From Marisediminicola sp040546025 (GTDB taxonomy: Bacteria; Actinomycetota; Actinomycetes; Actinomycetales; Microbacteriaceae): DNA of 26,773 bases. Where the stretch lies: assembly GCF_040546025.1 (NCBI RefSeq), contig NZ_JBEPNA010000025.1, positions 1 to 26,773 on the forward strand. The letters run 5' to 3'. Below are positions 15,663-22,266 of the stretch, one piece after another. How positions within the stretch are numbered: position 1 is the first letter of the stretch; every line of letters begins with the position of its first letter. The notes beneath the pieces were generated by a model. It did no database searches and had not been told where the DNA came from. It saw only the letters and a program-made list of their open reading frames with translations. The position numbers and the translations under genes are program-made.

Positions 15663-16502
15663 ATGAGTCCCACGTCGTCCACCCTCTGGATCCGTGTTGC
15701 GATCGCCGCGACTCTTGTCGCCTGGCTCGCCTACCTGATCCCCTCCTTCGTCGTTCCGCTGGTGGCGACCGGTGCTGCGACATCCGATTCGATCTCGTAT
15801 CTCATCGTGATGACGTTCTTCGCCTTCGCCCTGGTCATGTACCTGCTCGCGCGGCAGTCGGCGCTCCGCCGTCACGGCCGCCGGCGTGCCCCAGCCCGGC
15901 TCGAGAGCCACTTCGCCACCACCGAGGGGTCGATGACGGTGCTCGTGCCGCCCTACACCGAGGAGGTGGCGGACGTGCGCGCGAGCGTCTGGGGTGCAGC
16001 CCTTCAGGAGTACCCCGCGCTGCGGGTCGTGCTGCTGCTCGATGACCCGCCCCGTCCGCTCGAGGCCGATGTCGCGCTGCGGCTGGAGGGGTCGCGCACC
16101 ATCACCGACCGTGTTGCGCTGGTGCTCGCCGAACCGAGCCGCAGATTCCGCGACGAACTCCTGGCCTGCGAGATCCGCCTCGCGGAGTCGAGTGTCATCG
16201 CGCCCGAGGCTGTGCGCGACCTCGCCGAGAGTTACCGCTTCGCCATCAAGCGCCTTTCCGCGGAGGCAGCCGAGGAACGGGCCGCGGGCGCTGGCGCCGT
16301 CGCGAAGGTGCTCGACGACACCGCCCACGAGCTCTCCCGGGTGACCCACTCGCTCCTTGTAGCGATCGCCGACGAGCGTCGTGTGCCGCCCGCCGAGCGG
16401 ATGCTGGAGCTGCACCAGCGGCTTGCCTGGACCTTCTCCGCCGACCTGAACACCTTCGAGCTCGACTTCCGGCGCACCAAGTCGAGGCAGCCGCAGACCT
16501 AA
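15663..16502 (+). CDS. membrane-anchored glycosyltransferase 2-like protein, N-terminal part only
   Basis: The 279-residue product has two transmembrane segments (about 9-34 and 43-63), an Arg-rich linker, and then SMTVLVPPYTEEVADVRAS and ALQEYPALRVVLLLDDPP at about 90-130. This resembles the start of a family 2 (GT-A) glycosyltransferase domain (the LVPSYxEE and LQEYPxLxVVLLIDDPP pattern). The helical region ending LHQRLAWTFSADLNTFE also looks like the middle of such large membrane glycosyltransferases, but the frame then stops. No DxD or QxxRW catalytic motif is present, so it is probably a remnant of a much longer gene. The ATG at 15663 is chosen because the hydrophobic segment begins right after it. 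The family call is from memory of the pattern. Confidence 0.6.
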   Translation: MSPTSSTLWIRVAIAATLVAWLAYLIPSFVVPLVATGAATSDSISYLIVMTFFAFALVMYLLARQSALRRHGRRRAPARLESHFATTEGSMTVLVPPYTEEVADVRASVWGAALQEYPALRVVLLLDDPPRPLEADVALRLEGSRTITDRVALVLAEPSRRFRDELLACEIRLAESSVIAPEAVRDLAESYRFAIKRLSAEAAEERAAGAGAVAKVLDDTAHELSRVTHSLLVAIADERRVPPAERMLELHQRLAWTFSADLNTFELDFRRTKSRQPQT

Positions 16503-16588
16503 CCGTTGGCACGGGGTGGCAAGGTGAACGTGGAGCCCTGCGCGACCCGGTAAGCTTGCTCTTCGGTACGGTTTACTCGTACTGGTAA

Positions 16589-16665
16589 CGGGCTGTAGCG
16601 CAGCTTGGTAGCGCACCTGACTGGGGGTCAGGGGGTCGCAGGTTCAAATCCTGTCAGCCCGACCA
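16589..16665 (+). tRNA. tRNA-Pro (anticodon GGG)
   Basis: A complete cloverleaf is present: acceptor CGGGCTG (16589-16595) pairs with CAGCCCG (16655-16661), the D-arm is GCGC-AGCTTGGTA-GCGC, the anticodon stem CCTGA/TCAGG encloses loop CTGGGGG with anticodon GGG, and the T-arm is GCAGG-TTCAAAT-CCTGT. A is the discriminator and CCA is encoded. It reads CCC/CCU proline codons. The integrase gene of an apparent mobile element ends about 105 bp downstream, so the 3' half is the likely attachment site. Confidence 0.96.
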
Positions 16666-16668
16666 AAT

Positions 16669-16700
16669 GTCCCGGAAACTCAAGGGTTTCCGGGACTTTT
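16669..16700 (+). terminator. rho-independent terminator after tRNA-Pro
   Basis: An 11-bp perfect stem, GTCCCGGAAAC (16669-16679) with GTTTCCGGGAC (16686-16696), has a six-base loop and a TTTT tail (16697-16700). It starts three bases after the encoded CCA. It also contains the word GTTTCCGG in both orientations, which recurs in the integrase region. Confidence 0.88.
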
Positions 16701-16770
16701 GAGTTCCGCGACACGATTGGGTGGACACCACTAAGACAAGATCCGATTTCAAACGCCATCCCCGCGGCGC

Positions 16771-18198
16771 TCACAAGGCATCCAAATCGAGGATCGGGAG
16801 CAGCTCGTCGAGGGCTGCGATCGCGGTGAAGTCGGGGGCTTCCAGGCCGAGGTCGTGGACGTAGGCCGGGAGCTGGGTGTCGTCCTGATGCCCGAGCATT
16901 GCGCGGGTTGCCGCGCGGCCGCCGGTCTCGTGGTGGTAGACGGCGGTGGCCGCGGAGCGCCGGGCCATGTGCGGCGTGAACTCCAGCTTGCTGAACTCGG
17001 TCACGGCGACGCCGAGGTCGTCGAGCAGGTTCGTCGCGTAGCCGAACGAACGCCGGAGGTTCGAGTCCTGCCACGGCGTGCCGTTGCGGGTGCCGAACAG
17101 GAGCGTTTCCGGGGTGCGGGCTGGCCGCTTGCCTTCGCGCTCGAGCTCGGCGATAGCCGCGAGCCGGTCACGGATCGCTTTCACAGCGGCAGCGGGCAGC
17201 GCCACAGTGCGAGCACGGCCAGTCTTCGTTTCCGGCTGACGGTGCACGGACCCGTCGCGGAGGACAATGGTCCCGTCGACGATGAGGAACGGCCGCTCAG
17301 CGTTCGCGCTGTCAATGCACAGGTTCCGCATGACGAGCGCGGCTGCTTCGCCGGGCCTAAGGGCGGCGCCGGTCATCACCTCGAGAAGCTGCACGGGCTG
17401 GCCGTCGGGACGCGGGCCGGATTTACCAAGACGCTCGACGTGCCAGTGATGGAGCGCCTTCCTTAGCCGGTCGACCTGCTCGGCTGTGAGGTACCGGACG
17501 GGCTTCTCGGCGCTGCCCGCCTTCGCTGGCCGCGGGGCGTTCGGGACGATGATTTTCGGATCGAGGACTGTCAGGCCCAAACGGTTTGACAGCCGCAGGA
17601 TCTCGCGGAGGATGATCGTCGTTTCTTTTGCCTCGCTGAGCCGGCCGCTATCTACGACGCTCTTGATGACTCGGTCGATCGGGACAGCTGTGAGCTCGCG
17701 TATACGTAGGTCAGAGATCTGCGGACGGACTGTGCGGCGCACCACGTCGCGCTTCCTCTTGATCGTCTGAGGCCGTCGGTTGCCGGGGTCTTGCGTGAGG
17801 TGCTCGAGGTACGCGTCGATGAGGAGGCCAACTTTCGAATTCGGGGTGAGCGCGCCGGCGGAGGTGGCGTACCCTTCGCCTCGGTCCGCAACCTTTTTCA
17901 GGAGCGCCGCCTTGGCCTTATCTTCGGTTGTGCCGCGCGCGCGGATGGAGATGCTGCGGCCGGTACCAGGGTCTCGATAGCGCGTGAATGCCTCGAAAGT
18001 CGGCGAGACGGCTGGCTGGCGTTTCGTGAGACTGACCGCCAGACGGGCCATCGCTTCCGGGTGCTCCCGCATCCAATCGATCACCAAGGCAGGCGCCTGC
18101 ACGCGCGAGAACGGATCATCGCCCTCGGTGACCTTCGGGGCTATGGGGGTAATTGCGATCTTCCCCCATGCGCCGAGCGGTGTAGCTGGCTTTCCCAT
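16771..18198 (-). CDS. int: tyrosine site-specific integrase of an integrative element
   Basis: A 475-residue phage-type integrase. The catalytic domain is complete: Arg281 in TGAALRPGEAA, Lys325 in TKTGRART, His410 and Arg413 in HMARRSA, His437 in LGHQDD and nucleophile Tyr446 in LPAYVHD. The N-terminal part (about 65-110) has the AP2-like arm-binding look (FTRYRDPGTGRSISIRARGT), and a SAM-like core-binding domain follows (KVGLLIDAYLEHL onward). The ATG at 18198 follows GGGAGG; an upstream start at 18327 would overlap the excisionase gene. It points toward the tRNA-Pro gene, the usual layout when the tRNA 3' end is the attachment site. The next gene upstream on the same strand encodes an excisionase-like protein. 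Confidence 0.94.
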   Translation of the reverse strand: MGKPATPLGAWGKIAITPIAPKVTEGDDPFSRVQAPALVIDWMREHPEAMARLAVSLTKRQPAVSPTFEAFTRYRDPGTGRSISIRARGTTEDKAKAALLKKVADRGEGYATSAGALTPNSKVGLLIDAYLEHLTQDPGNRRPQTIKRKRDVVRRTVRPQISDLRIRELTAVPIDRVIKSVVDSGRLSEAKETTIILREILRLSNRLGLTVLDPKIIVPNAPRPAKAGSAEKPVRYLTAEQVDRLRKALHHWHVERLGKSGPRPDGQPVQLLEVMTGAALRPGEAAALVMRNLCIDSANAERPFLIVDGTIVLRDGSVHRQPETKTGRARTVALPAAAVKAIRDRLAAIAELEREGKRPARTPETLLFGTRNGTPWQDSNLRRSFGYATNLLDDLGVAVTEFSKLEFTPHMARRSAATAVYHHETGGRAATRAMLGHQDDTQLPAYVHDLGLEAPDFTAIAALDELLPILDLDAL

Positions 18199-18232
18199 GA
18201 TGCCTCCCTCGCGATCTTCGCACGTACCGCCG

Positions 18233-18448
18233 TCAGGCGGCGCGACCGTCGACCCAAGAATGCACGTCCGCTTCGATGAACCGCACGTGGCGCCCGAGCT
18301 TGTAGAACGTCGGCCCGGTCCTCTCACTCGTCCAGGTGTAAATCGTCTTCACCGGAACACCCAACAGCTCGGCGACCTGCGCGGGGCTGAGATAGACGCG
18401 CGGAGCGGCCGAATCAGGTGTGGGGCCGTAGGTGGAGGGCTTTGCCAT
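18233..18448 (-). CDS. excisionase-like helix-turn-helix protein
   Basis: A 71-residue MerR-like winged helix protein of the excisionase/HTH_17 type: VYLSPAQVAELLGVPVKTIY, then TWTSERTGPTFYKLGRHVRF and ADVHSWVDGRAA. Such proteins direct excision by the adjacent integrase or act as small regulators. The ATG at 18448 is preceded by GGAAAG and is preferred over the upstream start at 18499. It is 34 bp before the integrase start on the same strand, consistent with an int-xis unit. Confidence 0.87.
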   Translation of the reverse strand: MAKPSTYGPTPDSAAPRVYLSPAQVAELLGVPVKTIYTWTSERTGPTFYKLGRHVRFIEADVHSWVDGRAA

Positions 18449-18469
18449 GGGGTGCTTTCCGTACTCAGG

Positions 18470-18481
18470 GTTTCCGGAAAC
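18470..18481. promoter_or_regulatory. 12-bp palindrome upstream of the excisionase-like gene
   Basis: GTTTCCGGAAAC is a perfect palindrome 22 bp before the excisionase-like start codon (minus strand), and TTCCGG repeats right after it. It could be an operator for the excisionase-like protein or an arm-type integrase site. Confidence 0.4.
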
Positions 18482-18528
18482 TTCCGGCTCCCCACACACA
18501 TGCGCGGCACACGTCCCGTTTCGTCCAA

Positions 18529-18750
18529 CTACACGCCCCAGTCGTCACGAGCAACGAGCCGCAGGCGATCCGCAACAGGCACAACATCGCTGTGGTCACG
18601 GATGGAAACTTCCCGCGCGAAGCCGGCGCAGCCCCCGTTCACTGTCGTCAGCCAGACCCTAATCTGCGCTCTCGTGCAGCCGGCAGCCAACATAACGTCC
18701 AGCACCGCCCCGAGCACCTGAAGACGTGCCCGATGTCGATTCGGGCTTGA
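18529..18750 (-). pseudogene. truncated copy of the antitoxin-like gene at 19274-19606
   Basis: This minus-strand reading frame matches the C-terminal two thirds of the 110-residue protein encoded at 19274-19606: shared blocks are VLG-VLD, TRAQI-VWL-T-N, AGF--EV-IRDH-D-VPV-DRLRL-ARD. The similarity runs upstream past the first usable start (GTG 18717) to ARLQ and then meets an in-frame TAA at 18753-18751, so the N-terminal part is lost. A short peptide of 62 residues could still be made from the GTG. It shows that the antitoxin-like family was duplicated in this element and one copy decayed. Confidence 0.7.
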
Positions 18751-18824
18751 TTAATGCGGCGGGAGGTCATCCCCGGAATCGCCTGCTCTGAAGCCCTCAT
18801 GCGCAGCAGCCGCCCTGTTGCAAG

Positions 18825-19277
18825 CTAAATGAGTCCTCCTTGGATGAAACTGCTTGCGAGCAAGCTCTTCAACAAGTCTCGATCCGTCTCCCAGCGCATG
18901 TCGAAGACGCGCCCCGACGGTGCCGTCTCGCCCTCGACGGTCGGCACGAATACGAGCGGCAACCCTTCCGCAGGCCAGGTGATGCTGGCTGCGAGTGTCT
19001 CGCCGCGGGCGTGCTTGAGGGTCGCTATTTCGCTGGAGCTCGCCGTCGCGTAGGACCATTTGCCGCACTTGATCGCCGCGTCGATAAGGCGGGCTTGCAG
19101 CTCTTCGCCGATGGCAATCGCCGCCGCCAACCTGAGGGTTGTCGGGTCGGCACCCTCAACGTCGACCGCGGAGTTTCTCCGGATGATGCTGCGGACGATG
19201 CCGGCCAGCCCTTCCCTAGGCATCGCCATCCAGAGTTCGCCGCCGGTCAGCTCCCCAGAAACCCAGAAGTGAGTCAT
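18825..19277 (-). CDS. unrecognised 150-residue partner of the antitoxin-like protein
   Basis: This gene starts at ATG 19277, overlapping the stop of the upstream gene by the classic ATGA, which implies coupled translation. The product begins MTHFWVSGELTGGELWMAMP, has a helical middle (TTLRLAAAIAIGEELQARLI) and a beta-rich end (LPLVFVPTVEGETAPSGRVF). I do not recognise the family. The position after an MbcA/ParS/Xre-like antitoxin domain is where a RES-domain toxin normally sits, but I see no RES-type sequence (no GGRWNP-like block). It could be a different toxin or an unrelated phage-type protein. Confidence 0.72.
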   Translation of the reverse strand: MTHFWVSGELTGGELWMAMPREGLAGIVRSIIRRNSAVDVEGADPTTLRLAAAIAIGEELQARLIDAAIKCGKWSYATASSSEIATLKHARGETLAASITWPAEGLPLVFVPTVEGETAPSGRVFDMRWETDRDLLKSLLASSFIQGGLI

Positions 19278-19606
19278 GCGTCACGGGCAGCGAGCCGGAG
19301 CCGGTCGCCGACCGGGACGGCGTCGCCGTGGTCGCGGATCAGGACCTCTGGCGTGAAGCCAGCGAGATGCGCGTTGGGTGTGACTAGCCAGACCTTAATT
19401 TGTGCGCGGGTCCGGCCGGACGCGAGCAACGCGTCAAGGACATCGCCCAGGACAGCGAGCCGGGTGACCGTCCCATCTGTGGTCAAAGGGTTGCCGAGGG
19501 CTGCGTGCCTGGCGATCACTTTGTGCGTGCCGAGGACGAACGCCATCTGGTCGAGGCCGAGAAGCGCAGCGACCGTTGTCGGGTTGTGAGTAGATGTGGG
19601 TTCCAT
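19274..19606 (-). CDS. MbcA/ParS/Xre-like antitoxin-domain protein
   Basis: A 110-residue protein whose C-terminal half (about 52-108) reads as an MbcA/ParS/Xre-type toxin-binding domain (formerly DUF2384): RAQIKVWLVTPNAHLAGFTP holds the W-L-x2-P-N-x2-L-x-G-x-T-P pattern with Trp73, Pro77, Asn78, Gly83 and Pro86. The N-terminal half (TVAALLGLDQMAFVLGTH) could be a degenerate DNA-binding region. Such proteins neutralise RES-family toxins encoded directly downstream. Here the downstream gene overlaps by 4 bp as in toxin-antitoxin pairs. The ATG at 19606 has a weak ribosome binding site. The domain call rests on motif reading alone. Confidence 0.65.
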   Translation of the reverse strand: MEPTSTHNPTTVAALLGLDQMAFVLGTHKVIARHAALGNPLTTDGTVTRLAVLGDVLDALLASGRTRAQIKVWLVTPNAHLAGFTPEVLIRDHGDAVPVGDRLRLAARDA

Positions 19607-19657
19607 GCGATGGTCATGCGCGGCACTACGAGAAAAATGCGGAGCACGACCTAGACG

Positions 19658-20701
19658 TTAATCCCGAAGGAGAAGCCGTCCTCTGATCAAGTCCACATAC
19701 TCGGCCTCGCGCTCCACGCAGATCACCCTCGCTGCTCCGGCGCGAGCCGCAGCGAACCCGAGAGCTCCTGACCCGCTGAAGAGATCAAGCACGACCGACC
19801 CGGGCCGCACCGTCAGTGCGCACAGCCAGTCAGCAAGCTGATTCGACTTTGCGGTTGGATGCGGCGCAGTCGCTGCCCGAGGCGTGTACTTCAGGGCGGT
19901 GAAGAATCTGCTCGGTTGGTCATCGGCCCGGCCAATCCGGTACTTGTGCCGGCCGTCGTCCTCATTCATCCGACGAACCACGCACGACTCCTCGCATTCT
20001 TGTTTGTCGCAAAATTGAGCGTGCTCGAGGATCAGATTGCCAGGGTAGCGGCCGGCGGCATGCGGAACATTCGTCGTCGCCGGTCGCTGGACCGACCATG
20101 ACGCCGAGTCAGAAACACGACCCGGTACACGCGCTCGGTCTTCCGGCGGGCCGGTGACGCGCACAGCATCCAGATGCATCCCACCCGCCCCTCCGTTCGC
20201 GATAGCCTCGGCCAGGCTCTCGCCCGGTCCGAGGTTCTGGCAGACGGTGATGAGTTCATGGCGAGGTGCCAGGTGAGTGCCCCAGCCTGCGTACGAATCG
20301 GCGAGCTCCGCAGTCGCGCCGATTTTCCTCAACGCTCCATCGAGACTTCGAGCATGCGCGGCAAAACCGTGGGATTTGGCGAAAACGAGGGAGTCCAAGA
20401 TTGCGAAGCCAGCGGCGTCGAGCGCGCTGGTCTGACGATGCGCGGTCCGCGGGTGCCCCATAGCTAGCAGAAGACTGCCCGTCTTGAGCGATGCTTTCAC
20501 CATCGTCCAGAACGCCGGATCAAACGCGACCCCGCTCGCATCCCAATTGGTCGGGGCGTTACGACGGTGCTTGGTCAACCCGAGCCCGTAGGGGGCGTCA
20601 CAGAGAGCTAAATCCACCGAGCTGGCGGCAAGGGTCGACACGAAATCACGCGCATCTGCATGGACAACCTCGACCCGGTCCTGCCATGCCCCCATGGACA
20701 C
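19658..20701 (-). CDS. beta-class DNA (adenine-N6 or cytosine-N4) methyltransferase, orphan
   Basis: The 347-residue protein has motif IV as DAPYGLGL at 35-42 near the N-terminus and SAM motif I as VLDLFSGSGALG from 304 near the C-terminus, with PTAKSNQLADWLCALTVRPG before it; this order defines the beta class. The middle region, presumably target recognition, has a Cys cluster (C-x4-C-x3-C in FCDKQECEESC). Motif IV has Ala where DPPY is usual. No restriction endonuclease gene is adjacent, so it is probably an orphan methyltransferase as often found in phages and integrative elements. GTG 20701 and ATG 20695 are both possible starts. It is 51 bp upstream of the antitoxin-like gene on the same strand. 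Confidence 0.87.
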   Translation of the reverse strand: MSMGAWQDRVEVVHADARDFVSTLAASSVDLALCDAPYGLGLTKHRRNAPTNWDASGVAFDPAFWTMVKASLKTGSLLLAMGHPRTAHRQTSALDAAGFAILDSLVFAKSHGFAAHARSLDGALRKIGATAELADSYAGWGTHLAPRHELITVCQNLGPGESLAEAIANGGAGGMHLDAVRVTGPPEDRARVPGRVSDSASWSVQRPATTNVPHAAGRYPGNLILEHAQFCDKQECEESCVVRRMNEDDGRHKYRIGRADDQPSRFFTALKYTPRAATAPHPTAKSNQLADWLCALTVRPGSVVLDLFSGSGALGFAAARAGAARVICVEREAEYVDLIRGRLLLRD

Positions 20702-20741
20702 AGGTTACTCGGAGCCACCATCGAAGGCCGGCGGCACAGAA

Positions 20742-20770
20742 GGCTTTTCGCGAAAGTGCCATCGCTTTCG
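20742..20770. promoter_or_regulatory. dyad symmetry in the divergent methyltransferase promoter gap
   Basis: In the 144-bp gap between two divergent genes, GGCTTTTCGCGAAAGTGCC (20742-20760) holds the perfect palindrome TTTCGCGAAA (20746-20755). CGAAAG (20751-20756) also pairs with CTTTCG (20765-20770) across eight bases. It is a candidate operator controlling one or both genes. Confidence 0.4.
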
Positions 20771-20845
20771 TGTGGTGCCGCGCATGAAAGTTGCGACGCA
20801 CCCGGAAACCGAGTGCCCTAATCAAGCTAGAAGAAAGCGAAACCG

Positions 20846-21460
20846 ATGCCACCTGAATACGACGCCGGCGATACCGCCCGCCGAGCCCGCCCCTTCAACG
20901 CCCACTCAACCTATGGAATGGACCCGGCGGCGACGGCCTACTACAGGGTGGTGAGCGAAATCGACGGCGAATGGACCATCATCCCGTTGGCCCCGCTCAT
21001 GCCGGCTCCTGAGATTGAGGTCCTCCGCGGATTCAAGCCTCACGGTGACGACACTGCTCTGAGGGCGCTGCTCGAGGCCAGCGACCCGGACTTCGATGCG
21101 ACCGGTCTGACCACCGCGCAGCTCCAGTCGGTTGTCTCCGGGTGGGAGGCCGCATCTCGCGAACTGAGCGAGGAAGCAGCCCAGTTCCTTCGGGTGGTGT
21201 TCTTCGACTTCGACGGAAAGCTGAGGGCCGAACTGCTGGAGACGGGAATCGAGATGCCGTACTGCGACCTCGGCAGCTACCGGGCGGCCGTGTACACCTA
21301 CCTCACCGACGCCGGCGGCCGTTCAGACGATGAAGCGGAGATGGAGGTCACGTTGTTCCTCGACCTCATCAAGGCGCACCACCGCGCCCACGACCCGAGC
21401 TCTGTACCCGCCAAGAAAATCATGAGCACCATCATCCGCGAGGCGTACTGGGTGGCATGA
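20846..21460 (+). CDS. hypothetical protein, 204 residues
   Basis: An open frame from ATG 20846 encodes a soluble acidic protein with no membrane segment. Visible parts: a TYGMDPAATAYYRVVSEIDG start, a mid-region TTAQLQSVVSGWEAASRELS that looks helical, and FLRVVFFDFDGKLRAELLET. I do not recognise the family. Codon use and length argue for a real gene. It is divergent from the methyltransferase gene and shares the dyad-bearing gap with it, so the two could be co-regulated. The ribosome binding site (AGAAAG, about 10 bases upstream) is weak. Confidence 0.65.
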   Translation: MPPEYDAGDTARRARPFNAHSTYGMDPAATAYYRVVSEIDGEWTIIPLAPLMPAPEIEVLRGFKPHGDDTALRALLEASDPDFDATGLTTAQLQSVVSGWEAASRELSEEAAQFLRVVFFDFDGKLRAELLETGIEMPYCDLGSYRAAVYTYLTDAGGRSDDEAEMEVTLFLDLIKAHHRAHDPSSVPAKKIMSTIIREAYWVA

Positions 21461-21560
21461 TGGCTCCACGCTGGGCGGACGCCACGTGAAGACCTCACTT
21501 GGCGTCCTCCCAGCGCTTATGCCTGGGCCCCAATCGACCACCGCCCGTACTTGATCTCCT

Positions 21561-21568
21561 GAGGTGAC
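21561..21568 (+). promoter_or_regulatory. strong ribosome binding site deciding a GTG start
   Basis: GAGGTGAC lies just before GTG 21571. An ATG at 21569 overlaps but is in another frame, so this site fixes the start of the regulator fragment. Confidence 0.55.
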
Positions 21569-21570
21569 AT

Positions 21571-22015
21571 GTGTCTAAGTTTCCACGCACGATTGGTCGT
21601 CCTCTCGACCCGCAAGCGGCTCGCGCTCGCTCTCACCAGATCACCGCGCTCACCGATCCGGTCAAGCTTCGGCTGCTCAGCCTGATGGCAGCGCCACCCG
21701 AGCCGCCACACTCCCCAAATTGGCTGGCTGACGCACTAGTCTTACCCGACATTGAGGTCACCGGGGCGCTTGTCGATCCGGCTGCCGTGGGCCTCCTGAC
21801 GCCGGACCTTCGCGGGCAGTATCAATTGACCGCGGATGCCTGGGTGCGATTCGGTCGCCTACTGTCTTCGTCTGGACCAAGCGAGTCAGAATCGAGCGAG
21901 GTGCCCGCGCCCGCCCAATCCCGTGCCGTTCCTCCCGTGATCTCCCGCATCGTCGACGATCTGTCGTACCGGTTCAGCTCAACGTTCTCGCGGGAGACCG
22001 TGGCTCGCTACGTGA
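21571..22015 (+). pseudogene. ArsR-type regulator / ArsC-fusion front part, truncated
   Basis: The first about 148 codons encode a winged-helix ArsR-like domain (HQITALTDPVKLRLLSLMAA onward), a Ser/Pro linker and VISRIVDDLSYRFSSTFSRE-TVARYV. That last block is the three-helix segment that, in many Microbacteriaceae and relatives, precedes a low-molecular-weight phosphatase-type arsenate reductase domain. Here the phosphatase part is missing: right after ARYVS the sequence switches to a resolvase coding sequence in another frame. The reading frame itself runs on to a stop at 22329 with an unnatural Arg/Pro/Thr-rich tail. It is most likely the 5' remnant of a regulator-ArsC fusion; a free-standing regulator cannot be excluded. 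Confidence 0.65.
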
Positions 22016-22234
22016 GTGGTGGCAGAGTTCGAATCCGACCTCATCCGCGCCAGAACACGAGAGGGAATGCAAGTGGCCAAAGCCAAAGGCCACCTACGCG
22101 GCAAGCAACCGAAACTGTCGACAGCCCAGCAACGTCACCTGATGGAAGTGCACCGGGCAGGGACGCATTCCACTGCCGAACTCGCCGAGTTGTTCAACGT
22201 CGCCCGCTCCACTGTCTACCGAACCGTTCAATGA
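22016..22234 (+). pseudogene. C-terminal fragment of a serine resolvase/invertase
   Basis: The frame from GTG 22016 reads VAEFESDLIRARTREGMQVA, KAKGHLRGKQPKLSTAQQRH and ends with the Hin-type helix-turn-helix STAELAELFNVARSTVYRTV. This is the last about 70 residues of a Tn3/invertase-type serine recombinase: the long E-helix and the DNA-binding domain. The catalytic N-terminal domain with the active Ser is absent, because the sequence upstream belongs to the truncated regulator. It marks a deletion or transposition junction at about 22,014-22,018. Confidence 0.85.
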
Positions 22235-22266
22235 TCTGTCGCAAACTGAAAAACACATTTGCCAGC

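Noticed and set aside
19274..19277. Standard MbcT/RES toxin downstream of the antitoxin-like gene
   Set aside because: The downstream product lacks any RES-like block, so only an unknown partner is claimed.
22016..22050. Second tRNA-like attachment copy (GAGTTCGAATCC resembles a T-loop)
   Set aside because: The words are part of the resolvase codons for AEFESD; no flanking acceptor or match to the tRNA-Pro 3' end.
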